The position numbers and the translations under genes were made by a program. This document shows, piece by piece, positions 49,380 to 62,700 of a stretch of DNA of 64,000 nt; the first letter of the stretch is position 1; each line of letters opens with the position of its first letter. The stretch spans positions 255,109,863-255,173,862 of the forward strand of contig CP136064.1 in assembly GCA_032622095.1 (NCBI GenBank), in the 5' to 3' direction. The notes beneath the pieces were generated by a model. The model saw only the letters and a list, made by a program, of their open reading frames with translations, was not told the origin of the DNA and searched no databases. This DNA comes from Siphonodentalium dalli (Eukaryota > Mollusca > Scaphopoda > Gadilida > Siphonodentaliidae).

Positions 49380-52300
49380 TCGGAGGAGATGTGAGGACAA
49401 GCACATGGGCCCAAATTGCAAACTTTGAGGGCCCGTAACTCTTGCATTTCTTCTCGGATTTCAAAAATCCTTTCCGGTATGAGTTTGTTTTCGTTCGGGA
49501 AATACATAAACTTAAATATATGAATGTCAATCAAAATTTTATTTTGCAAACAATTTGCCCCCCACCCCAGTGTCAAAATATATGTCTGACCCTGTCAAAA
49601 TTTCCTTCTCTGACTAAACTGACAACGGTCAACACGACTATGAAAACCACATGCAGTTATCTGGAATGATACAAGAGGACAACAGAGTACAATCAAATAG
49701 AGGTTTGCCAACTATGGGCGGTAACTCCTCAGGGAAAGCGCGGACACAAGTTCTGATGCCCGTGGGCAGTAGGGCATATCGAGATGTGTATACAGTCCAA
49801 TTTTCGATGCTCTGCTCCTTATAATTTCCGAGATAATAAAATGACATTTTTTCATATAAAGGGAGATAACTCTACGGGGTAAATGCGGACAATATCCGTT
49901 ATGAGCCAAAGGCATAGAACTCATTTACCCCAACATACTTACCAAACTTGAGTTTTCTAGTACTAATACATTCCGAGATTTGGGCGTTGAAAAATACTGT
50001 AGTATAATAATAATAATAATAATGAAAAATAATCGAAAAAGGGCCATAACTCTGTTAAAAGATATTGGACCAACATCCGGATACCATTATTTTTAGTAGA
50101 CCTTAGATGCCTTCATTCGCTAGAGATTTCGCGGTCCTCCTCCCATTAGTTTCTGAGTATTTCCAATTAAACAGAAAACGGCCGCAGTAGAAAAACAATA
50201 TACTTCCTTGGTTACACCATGGAAGTATAATAATAGGATCAATCATGAGTGGAAAGAATCGCAGTTTATGGACGGAAAATATGAAGTATGGTGATTATAT
50301 GTTGTCCTAATATGTGTAGGTTGATCTCAAGTGTTTGGACGTGACCCCACCCCTGCCTCGAAATTGGGTGACGGGATTGGGAAAACATCAACCCCTGGCA
50401 CAAACTGCTAAGTTTGAGGCCCCGTAACTTCGTCAGTTTCCAACGGATTTTAAAGTTGTTTCCAGTTATGTGATTTGCGGCTGACATAGATTGCATAGTA
50501 TAAATTTCATCTGATTTGGAGACGGATAACACTTTGATTATTGGAAAGCATATGGGCCCAAATTCAAACTTGTACGGCCAAAATCTCCGCCATTTTCCAA
50601 CGTATTTACGATCTGTCTTCAGCTTCGAGATCGGCTGATGTTGCAGATATTATATTCCAAGTTTCATCTGATTCCGAGAAGAATTAAAATTCGGCACCAC
50701 GGACCACCCCTCCCCAGACCCACAATAATGAACCGACACTGGCAAAATTTGGCCCACCGCGTGCCGTCTCCAGTCCGTACGCATTTTCGTATCAGATGAC
50801 ATCCTATGTTCGATATCTTCGGAGGAGATGTGTTATCAAGCACATGGGCCCAAAATTGCAAAGTTTGAGGGCCCGCGATTCTTTTAGTTTTCGATGGATT
50901 TTCGAAATTCTTCCAGTTTCTAGATCGGCTGATGTTGCAGATGTTATATTCCAAGTTTCATCTGATTCCGAGAAGAATTAAAAATTGGTACCACGGACCA
51001 CCCCTCCCCAGACCCACAATAATGAACAGACACTGGCAAAATTTGGCCCACCGCGTGCTCTCTTCCGTCCGCACACGTTGGCGTATCAGATGATATCCTA
51101 TGTTCGATATCTTCGGAGGAGATGTGAGGACAAGCACATGGGCCCAAATTGCAAACTTTGAGGGCCCGTAACTCTTGCATTTCTTCTCGGATTTCAAAAA
51201 TCCTTTCCGGTATGAGTTTGTTTTCGTTCGGGAAATACATAAACTTAAATATATGAATGTCAATCAAAATTTTATTTTGCAAACAATTTGCCCCCCACCC
51301 CAGTGTCAAAATATATGTCTGACCCTGTCAAAATTTCCTTCTCTGACTAAACTGACAACGGTCAACACGACTATGAAAACCACATGCAGTTATCTGGAAT
51401 GATACAAGAGGACAACAGAGTACAATCAAATAGAGGTTTGCCAACTATGGGCGGTAACTCCTCAGGGAAAGCGCGGACACAAGTTCTGATGCCCGTGGGC
51501 AGTAGGGCATATCGAGATGTGTATACAGTCCAATTTTCGATGCTCTGCTCCTTATAATTTCCGAGATAATAAAATGACATTTTTTCATATAAAGGGAGAT
51601 AACTCTACGGGGTAAATGCGGACAATATCCGTTATGAGCCAAAGGCATAGAACTCATTTACCCCAACATACTTACCAAACTTGAGTTTTCTAGTACTAAT
51701 ACATTCCGAGATTTGGGCGTTGAAAAATACTGTAGTATAATAATAATAATAATAATGAAAAATAATCGAAAAAGGGCCATAACTCTGTTAAAAGATATTG
51801 GACCAACATCCGGATACCATTATTTTTAGTAGACCTTAGATGCCTTCATTCGCTAGAGATTTCGCGGTCCTCCTCCCATTAGTTTCTGAGTATTTCCAAT
51901 TAAACAGAAAACGGCCGCAGTAGAAAAACAATATACTTCCTTGGTTACACCATGGAAGTATAATAATAGGATCAATCATGAGTGGAAAGAATCGCAGTTT
52001 ATGGACGGAAAATATGAAGTATGGTGATTATATGTTGTCCTAATATGTGTAGGTTGATCTCAAGTGTTTGGACGTGACCCCACCCCTGCCTCGAAATTGG
52101 GTGACGGGATTGGGAAAACATCAACCCCTGGCACAAACTGCTAAGTTTGAGGCCCCGTAACTTCGTCAGTTTCCAACGGATTTTAAAGTTGTTTCCAGTT
52201 ATGTGATTTGCGGCTGACATAGATTGCATAGTATAAATTTCATCTGATTTGGAGACGGATAACACTTTGATTATTGGAAAGCATATGGGCCCAAATTCAA

Positions 52301-53694
52301 ACTTGTACGGCCAAAATCTCCGCCATTTTCCAACGTATTTACGATCTGTCTTCAGCTTCGAGATCGGCTGATGTTGCAGATATTATATTCCAAGTTTCAT
52401 CTGATTCCGAGAAGAATTAAAATTCGGCACCACGGACCACCCCTCCCCAGACCCACAATAATGAACCGACACTGGCAAAATTTGGCCCACCGCGTGCCGT
52501 CTCCAGTCCGTACGCATTTTCGTATCAGATGACATCCTATGTTCGATATCTTCGGAGGAGATGTGTTATCAAGCACATGGGCCCAAAATTGCAAAGTTTG
52601 AGGGCCCGCGATTCTTTTAGTTTTCGATGGATTTTCGAAATTCTTCCAGTTTCTAGATCGGCTGATGTTGCAGATGTTATATTCCAAGTTTCATCTGATT
52701 CCGAGAAGAATTAAAAATTGGTACCACGGACCACCCCTCCCCAGACCCACAATAATGAACAGACACTGGCAAAATTTGGCCCACCGCGTGCTCTCTTCCG
52801 TCCGCACACGTTGGCGTATCAGATGATATCCTATGTTCGATATCTTCGGAGGAGATGTGAGGACAAGCACATGGGCCCAAATTGCAAACTTTGAGGGCCC
52901 GTAACTCTTGCATTTCTTCTCGGATTTCAAAAATCCTTTCCGGTATGAGTTTGTTTTCGTTCGGGAAATACATAAACTTAAATATATGAATGTCAATCAA
53001 AATTTTATTTTGCAAACAATTTGCCCCCCACCCCAGTGTCAAAATATATGTCTGACCCTGTCAAAATTTCCTTCTCTGACTAAACTGACAACGGTCAACA
53101 CGACTATGAAAACCACATGCAGTTATCTGGAATGATACAAGAGGACAACAGAGTACAATCAAATAGAGGTTTGCCAACTATGGGCGGTAACTCCTCAGGG
53201 AAAGCGCGGACACAAGTTCTGATGCCCGTGGGCAGTAGGGCATATCGAGATGTGTATACAGTCCAATTTTCGATGCTCTGCTCCTTATAATTTCCGAGAT
53301 AATAAAATGACATTTTTTCATATAAAGGGAGATAACTCTACGGGGTAAATGCGGACAATATCCGTTATGAGCCAAAGGCATAGAACTCATTTACCCCAAC
53401 ATACTTACCAAACTTGAGTTTTCTAGTACTAATACATTCCGAGATTTGGGCGTTGAAAAATACTGTAGTATAATAATAATAATAATAATGAAAAATAATC
53501 GAAAAAGGGCCATAACTCTGTTAAAAGATATTGGACCAACATCCGGATACCATTATTTTTAGTAGACCTTAGATGCCTTCATTCGCTAGAGATTTCGCGG
53601 TCCTCCTCCCATTAGTTTCTGAGTATTTCCAATTAAACAGAAAACGGCCGCAGTAGAAAAACAATATACTTCCTTGGTTACACCATGGAAGTAT
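49380..53694. repeat. Tandem array F, 1733-bp monomer, 2 full copies plus partial ends
   Basis: Monomers start at 50024 and 51757 (1733 bp, (AAT)6 at 50006-50023), preceded by a 644-bp partial and followed by a 205-bp segment (53490-53694) ending at the hairpin. The layout is the same as in array D. F monomers look like E with scattered substitutions (GATGCCCGTG, GAGGACAAGC, CAGTTATGTG). Two 294-bp sub-repeats are present. No supported gene. Confidence 0.97.
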
Positions 53695-53718
53695 AATAAT
53701 AATAATGAAAAATAATCG
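53660..53718 (+). other. Array switch F to E' at hairpin plus (AAT)4
   Basis: GGAAGTAT, (AAT)4 (53695-53706), then GAAAAATAATCG: the same switch, with the same AAT count, as at 43430. Confidence 0.9.
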
Positions 53719-56700
53719 AAAAAGGGCCATAACTCTGTTAAAAGATATTGGACCAACATCCGGATACCATTATTTTTAGTAGACCTTAGATGCCTTCATT
53801 CGCTAGAGATTTCGCGGTCCTCCTCCCATTAGTTTCTGAGTATTTCCAATTAAACAGAAAACGGCCGCAGTAGAAAAACAATATACTTCCTTGGTTACAC
53901 CATGGAAGTATAATAATAGGATCAATCATGAGTGGAAAGAATCGCAGTTTATGGACGGAAAATATGAAGTATGGTGATTATATGTTGTCCTAATATGTGT
54001 AGGTTGATCTCAAGTGTTTGGACGTGACCCCACCCCTGCCTCGAAATTGGGTGACGGGATTGGGAAAACATCAACCCCTGGCACAAACTGCTAAGTTTGA
54101 GGCCCCGTAACTTCGTCAGTTTCCAACGGATTTTAAAGTTGTTTCCAGTTTTGTGATTTGCGGCTGACATAGATTGCATAGTATAAATTTCATCTGATTT
54201 GGATACGGATAACACTTTGATTATTGGAAAGCATATGGGCCCAAATTCAAACTTGTACGGCCAAAATCTCCGCCATTTTCCAACGTATTTACGATCTGTG
54301 TTCAGCTTCGAGATCGGCTGATGTTGCAGATATTATATTCCAAGTTTCATCTGATTCCGAGAAGAATTAAAATTCGGCACCACGGACCACCCCTCCCCAG
54401 ACCCACAATAATGAACCGACACTGGCAACATTTGGCCCACCGCGTGCCGTCTCCAGTCCGTACGCATTTTCGTATCAGATGACATCCTATGTTCGATATC
54501 TTCGGAGGAGATGTGTTATCAAGCACATGGGCCCAAAATTGCAAAGTTTGAGGGCCCGCGATTCTTTTAGTTTTCGATGGATTTTCGAAATTCGTCCAGT
54601 TTCTAGATCGGCTGATGTTGCAGATGTTATATTCCAAGTTTCATCTGATTCCGAGAAGAATTAAAAATTGGTACCACGGACCACCCCTCCCCAGACCCAC
54701 AATAATGAACCGACACTGGCAAAATTTGGCCCACCGCGTGCCCTCTTCCGTCCGCACACGTTGGCGTATCAGCTGACATCCAAACTTCGACATCTTCGGA
54801 GGAGATGTGTTGTCAAGCACATGGGCCCAAATTGCAAACTTTGAGGGCCCGTAACTCTTGCATTTCTTCTCGGATTTCAAAAATCCTTTCCGGTATGAGT
54901 TTGTTTTCGTTCGGGAAATACATAAACTTAAATATATGAATGTCAATCAAAATTTTATTTTGCAAACAATTTGCCCCCCACCCCAGTGTCAAAATATATG
55001 TCCGACCCTGTCAAAATTTCCTTCTCTGACTAAACTGACAACGGTCAACACGACTATGAAAACCACATGCAGTTATCTGGAATGATACAAGAGGACAACA
55101 GAGTACAATCAAATAGAGGTTTGCCAACTATGGGCGGTAACTCCTCAGGGAAAGCGCGGACACAAGTTCTGAAGCCCGTGGGCAGTAGGGCATATCGAGA
55201 TGTGTATACAGTCCAATTTTCGATGCTCTGCTCCTTATAATTTCCGAGATAATAAAATGACATTTTTTCATATAAAGGGAGATAACTCCACGGGGTAAAT
55301 GCGGACAATATCCGTTATGAGCCAAAGGCATAGAACTCATTTACCCCAACATACTTACCAAACTTGAGTTTTCTAGTACTAATACATTCCGAGATTTGGG
55401 CGTTGAAAAATACTGTAGTATAATAATAATAATAATAATAATAATGAAAAATAATCGAAAAAGGGCCATAACTCTGTTAAAAGATATTGGACCAACATCC
55501 GGATACCATTATTTTTAGTAGACCTTAGATGCCTTCATTCGCTAGAGATTTCGCGGTCCTCCTCCCATTAGTTTCTGAGTATTTCCAATTAAACAGAAAA
55601 CGGCCGCAGTAGAAAAACAATATACTTCCTTGGTTACACCATGGAAGTATAATAATAGGATCAATCATGAGTGGAAAGAATCGCAGTTTATGGACGGAAA
55701 ATATGAAGTATGGTGATTATATGTTGTCCTAATATGTGTAGGTTGATCTCAAGTGTTTGGACGTGACCCCACCCCTGCCTCGAAATTGGGTGACGGGATT
55801 GGGAAAACATCAACCCCTGGCACAAACTGCTAAGTTTGAGGCCCCGTAACTTCGTCAGTTTCCAACGGATTTTAAAGTTGTTTCCAGTTTTGTGATTTGC
55901 GGCTGACATAGATTGCATAGTATAAATTTCATCTGATTTGGATACGGATAACACTTTGATTATTGGAAAGCATATGGGCCCAAATTCAAACTTGTACGGC
56001 CAAAATCTCCGCCATTTTCCAACGTATTTACGATCTGTGTTCAGCTTCGAGATCGGCTGATGTTGCAGATATTATATTCCAAGTTTCATCTGATTCCGAG
56101 AAGAATTAAAATTCGGCACCACGGACCACTCCTCCCCAGACCCACAATAATGAACCGACACTGGCAACATTTGGCCCACCGCGTGCCGTCTCCAGTCCGT
56201 ACGCATTTTCGTATCAGATGACATCCTATGTTCGATATCTTCGGAGGAGATGTGTTATCAAGCACATGGGCCCAAAATTGCAAAGTTTGAGGGCCCGCGA
56301 TTCTTTTAGTTTTCGATGGATTTTCGAAATTCGTCCAGTTTCTAGATCGGCTGATGTTGCAGATGTTATATTCCAAGTTTCATCTGATTCCGAGAAGAAT
56401 TAAAAATTGGTACCACGGACCACCCCTCCCCAGACCCACAATAATGAACCGACACTGGCAAAATTTGGCCCACCGCGTGCCCTCTTCCGTCCGCACACGT
56501 TGGCGTATCAGCTGACATCCAAACTTCGACATCTTCGGAGGAGATGTGTTGTCAAGCACATGGGCCCAAATTGCAAACTTTGAGGGCCCGTAACTCTTGC
56601 ATTTCTTCTCGGATTTCAAAAATCCTTTCCGGTATGAGTTTGTTTTCGTTCGGGAAATACATAAACTTAAATATATGAATGTCAATCAAAATTTTATTTT

Positions 56701-59700
56701 GCAAACAATTTGCCCCCCACCCCAGTGTCAAAATATATGTCCGACCCTGTCGAAATTTCCTTCTCTGACTAAACTGACAACGGTCAACACGACTATGAAA
56801 ACCACATGCAGTTATCTGGAATGATACAAGAGGACAACAGAGTACAATCAAATAGAGGTTTGCCAACTATGGGCGGTAACTCCTCAGGGAAAGCGCGGAC
56901 ACAAGTTCTGAAGCCCGTGGGCAGTAGGGCATATCGAGATGTGTATACAGTCCAATTTTCGATGCTCTGCTCCTTATAATTTCCGAGATAATAAAATGAC
57001 ATTTTTTCATATAAAGGGAGATAACTCCACGGGGTAAATGCGGACAATATCCGTTATGAGCCAAAGGCATAGAACTCATTTACCCCAACATACTTACCAA
57101 ACTTGAGTTTTCTAGTACTAATACATTCCGAGATTTGGGCGTTGAAAAATACTGTAGTATAATAATAATAATAATAATAATAATGAAAAATAATCGAAAA
57201 AGGGCCATAACTCTGTTAAAAGATATTGGACCAACATCCGGATACCATTATTTTTAGTAGACCTTAGATGCCTTCATTCGCTAGAGATTTCGCGGTCCTC
57301 CTCCCATTAGTTTCTGAGTATTTCCAATTAAACAGAAAACGGCCGCAGTAGAAAAACAATATACTTCCTTGGTTACACCATGGAAGTATAATAATAGGAT
57401 CAATCATGAGTGGAAAGAATCGCAGTTTATGGACGGAAAATATGAAGTATGGTGATTATATGTTGTCCTAATATGTGTAGGTTGATCTCAAGTGTTTGGA
57501 CGTGACCCCACCCCTGCCTCGAAATTGGGTGACGGGATTGGGAAAACATCAACCCCTGGCACAAACTGCTAAGTTTGAGGCCCCGTAACTTCGTCAGTTT
57601 CCAACGGATTTTAAAGTTGTTTCCAGTTTTGTGATTTGCGGCTGACATAGATTGCATAGTATAAATTTCATCTGATTTGGATACGGATAACACTTTGATT
57701 ATTGGAAAGCATATGGGCCCAAATTCAAACTTGTACGGCCAAAATCTCCGCCATTTTCCAACGTATTTACGATCTGTGTTCAGCTTCGAGATCGGCTGAT
57801 GTTGCAGATATTATATTCCAAGTTTCATCTGATTCCGAGAAGAATTAAAATTCGGCACCACGGACCACCCCTCCCCAGACCCACAATAATGAACCGACAC
57901 TGGCAACATTTGGCCCACCGCGTGCCGTCTCCAGTCCGTACGCATTTTCGTATCAGATGACATCCTATGTTCGATATCTTCGGAGGAGATGTGTTATCAA
58001 GCACATGGGCCCAAAATTGCAAAGTTTGAGGGCCCGCGATTCTTTTAGTTTTCGATGGATTTTCGAAATTCGTCCAGTTTCTAGATCGGCTGATGTTGCA
58101 GATGTTATATTCCAAGTTTCATCTGATTCCGAGAAGAATTAAAAATTGGTACCACGGACCACCCCTCCCCAGACCCACAATAATGAACCGACACTGGCAA
58201 AATTTGGCCCACCGCGTGCCCTCTTCCGTCCGCACACGTTGGCGTATCAGCTGACATCCAAACTTCGACATCTTCGGAGGAGATGTGTTGTCAAGCACAT
58301 GGGCCCAAATTGCAAACTTTGAGGGCCCGTAACTCTTGCATTTCTTCTCGGATTTCAAAAATCCTTTCCGGTATGAGTTTGTTTTCGTTCGGGAAATACA
58401 TAAACTTAAATATATGAATGTCAATCAAAATTTTATTTTGCAAACAATTTGCCCCCCACCCCAGTGTCAAAATATATGTCCGACCCTGTCAAAATTTCCT
58501 TCTCTGACTAAACTGACAACGGTCAACACGACTATGAAAACCACATGCAGTTATCTGGAATGATACAAGAGGACAACAGAGTACAATCAAATAGAGGTTT
58601 GCCAACTATGGGCGGTAACTCCTCAGGGAAAGCGCGGACACAAGTTCTGAAGCCCGTGGGCAGTAGGGCATATCGAGATGTGTATACAGTCCAATTTTCG
58701 ATGCTCTGCTCCTTATAATTTCCGAGATAATAAAATGACATTTTTTCATATAAAGGGAGATAACTCCACGGGGTAAATGCGGACAATATCCGTTATGAGC
58801 CAAAGGCATAGAACTCATTTACCCCAACATACTTACCAAACTTGAGTTTTCTAGTACTAATACATTCCGAGATTTGGGCGTTGAAAAATACTGTAGTATA
58901 ATAATAATAATAATAATAATAATGAAAAATAATCGAAAAAGGGCCATAACTCTGTTAAAAGATATTGGACCAACATCCGGATACCATTATTTTTAGTAGA
59001 CCTTAGATGCCTTCATTCGCTAGAGATTTCGCGGTCCTCCTCCCATTAGTTTCTGAGTATTTCCAATTAAACAGAAAACGGCCGCAGTAGAAAAACAATA
59101 TACTTCCTTGGTTACACCATGGAAGTATAATAATAGGATCAATCATGAGTGGAAAGAATCGCAGTTTATGGACGGAAAATATGAAGTATGGTGATTATAT
59201 GTTGTCCTAATATGTGTAGGTTGATCTCAAGTGTTTGGACGTGACCCCACCCCTGCCTCGAAATTGGGTGACGGGATTGGGAAAACATCAACCCCTGGCA
59301 CAAACTGCTAAGTTTGAGGCCCCGTAACTTCGTCAGTTTCCAACGGATTTTAAAGTTGTTTCCAGTTTTGTGATTTGCGGCTGACATAGATTGCATAGTA
59401 TAAATTTCATCTGATTTGGATACGGATAACACTTTGATTATTGGAAAGCATATGGGCCCAAATTCAAACTTGTACGGCCAAAATCTCCGCCATTTTCCAA
59501 CGTATTTACGATCTGTGTTCAGCTTCGAGATCGGCTGATGTTGCAGATATTATATTCCAAGTTTCATCTGATTCCGAGAAGAATTAAAATTCGGCACCAC
59601 GGACCACCCCTCCCCAGACCCACAATAATGAACCGACACTGGCAACATTTGGCCCACCGCGTGCCGTCTCCAGTCCGTACGCATTTTCGTATCAGATGAC

Positions 59701-62700
59701 ATCCTATGTTCGATATCTTCGGAGGAGATGTGTTATCAAGCACATGGGCCCAAAATTGCAAAGTTTGAGGGCCCGCGATTCTTTTAGTTTTCGATGGATT
59801 TTCGAAATTCGTCCAGTTTCTAGATCGGCTGATGTTGCAGATGTTATATTCCAAGTTTCATCTGATTCCGAGAAGAATTAAAAATTGGTACCACGGACCA
59901 CCCCTCCCCAGACCCACAATAATGAACCGACACTGGCAAAATTTGGCCCACCGCGTGCCCTCTTCCGTCCGCACACGTTGGCGTATCAGCTGACATCCAA
60001 ACTTCGACATCTTCGGAGGAGATGTGTTGTCAAGCACATGGGCCCAAATTGCAAACTTTGAGGGCCCGTAACTCTTGCATTTCTTCTCGGATTTCAAAAA
60101 TCCTTTCCGGTATGAGTTTGTTTTCGTTCGGGAAATACATAAACTTAAATATATGAATGTCAATCAAAATTTTATTTTGCAAACAATTTGCCCCCCACCC
60201 CAGTGTCAAAATATATGTCCGACCCTGTCAAAATTTCCTTCTCTGACTAAACTGACAACGGTCAACACGACTATGAAAACCACATGCAGTTATCTGGAAT
60301 GATACAAGAGGACAACAGAGTACAATCAAATAGAGGTTTGCCAACTATGGGCGGTAACTCCTCAGGGAAAGCGCGGACACAAGTTCTGAAGCCCGTGGGC
60401 AGTAGGGCATATCGAGATGTGTATACAGTCCAATTTTCGATGCTCTGCTCCTTATAATTTCCGAGATAATAAAATGACATTTTTTCATATAAAGGGAGAT
60501 AACTCCACGGGGTAAATGCGGACAATATCCGTTATGAGCCAAAGGCATAGAACTCATTTACCCCAACATACTTACCAAACTTGAGTTTTCTAGTACTAAT
60601 ACATTCCGAGATTTGGGCGTTGAAAAATACTGTAGTATAATAATAATAATAATAATAATAATGAAAAATAATCGAAAAAGGGCCATAACTCTGTTAAAAG
60701 ATATTGGACCAACATCCGGATACCATTATTTTTAGTAGACCTTAGATGCCTTCATTCGCTAGAGATTTCGCGGTCCTCCTCCCATTAGTTTCTGAGTATT
60801 TCCAATTAAACAGAAAACGGCCGCAGTAGAAAAACAATATACTTCCTTGGTTACACCATGGAAGTATAATAATAGGATCAATCATGAGTGGAAAGAATCG
60901 CAGTTTATGGACGGAAAATATGAAGTATGGTGATTATATGTTGTCCTAATATGTGTAGGTTGATCTCAAGTGTTTGGACGTGACCCCACCCCTGCCTCGA
61001 AATTGGGTGACGGGATTGGGAAAACATCAACCCCTGGCACAAACTGCTAAGTTTGAGGCCCCGTAACTTCGTCAGTTTCCAACGGATTTTAAAGTTGTTT
61101 CCAGTTTTGTGATTTGCGGCTGACATAGATTGCATAGTATAAATTTCATCTGATTTGGATACGGATAACACTTTGATTATTGGAAAGCATATGGGCCCAA
61201 ATTCAAACTTGTACGGCCAAAATCTCCGCCATTTTCCAACGTATTTACGATCTGTGTTCAGCTTCGAGATCGGCTGATGTTGCAGATATTATATTCCAAG
61301 TTTCATCTGATTCCGAGAAGAATTAAAATTCGGCACCACGGACCACCCCTCCCCAGACCCACAATAATGAACCGACACTGGCAACATTTGGCCCACCGCG
61401 TGCCGTCTCCAGTCCGTACGCATTTTCGTATCAGATGACATCCTATGTTCGATATCTTCGGAGGAGATGTGTTATCAAGCACATGGGCCCAAAATTGCAA
61501 AGTTTGAGGGCCCGCGATTCTTTTAGTTTTCGATGGATTTTCGAAATTCGTCCAGTTTCTAGATCGGCTGATGTTGCAGATGTTATATTCCAAGTTTCAT
61601 CTGATTCCGAGAAGAATTAAAAATTGGTACCACGGACCACCCCTCCCCAGACCCACAATAATGAACCGACACTGGCAAAATTTGGCCCACCGCGTGCCCT
61701 CTTCCGTCCGCACACGTTGGCGTATCAGCTGACATCCAAACTTCGACATCTTCGGAGGAGATGTGTTGTCAAGCACATGGGCCCAAATTGCAAACTTTGA
61801 GGGCCCGTAACTCTTGCATTTCTTCTCGGATTTCAAAAATCCTTTCCGGTATGAGTTTGTTTTCGTTCGGGAAATACATAAACTTAAATATATGAATGTC
61901 AATCAAAATTTTATTTTGCAAACAATTTGCCCCCCACCCCAGTGTCAAAATATATGTCCGACCCTGTCAAAATTTCCTTCTCTGACTAAACTGACAACGG
62001 TCAACACGACTATGAAAACCACATGCAGTTATCTGGAATGATACAAGAGGACAACAGAGTACAATCAAATAGAGGTTTGCCAACTATGGGCGGTAACTCC
62101 TCAGGGAAAGCGCGGACACAAGTTCTGAAGCCCGTGGGCAGTAGGGCATATCGAGATGTGTATACAGTCCAATTTTCGATGCTCTGCTCCTTATAATTTC
62201 CGAGATAATAAAATGACATTTTTTCATATAAAGGGAGATAACTCCACGGGGTAAATGCGGACAATATCCGTTATGAGCCAAAGGCATAGAACTCATTTAC
62301 CCCAACATACTTACCAAACTTGAGTTTTCTAGTACTAATACATTCCGAGATTTGGGCGTTGAAAAATACTGTAGTATAATAATAATAATAATAATAATAA
62401 TGAAAAATAATCGAAAAAGGGCCATAACTCTGTTAAAAGATATTGGACCAACATCCGGATACCATTATTTTTAGTAGACCTTAGATGCCTTCATTCGCTA
62501 GAGATTTCGCGGTCCTCCTCCCATTAGTTTCTGAGTATTTCCAATTAAACAGAAAACGGCCGCAGTAGAAAAACAATATACTTCCTTGGTTACACCATGG
62601 AAGTATAATAATAGGATCAATCATGAGTGGAAAGAATCGCAGTTTATGGACGGAAAATATGAAGTATGGTGATTATATGTTGTCCTAATATGTGTAGGTT

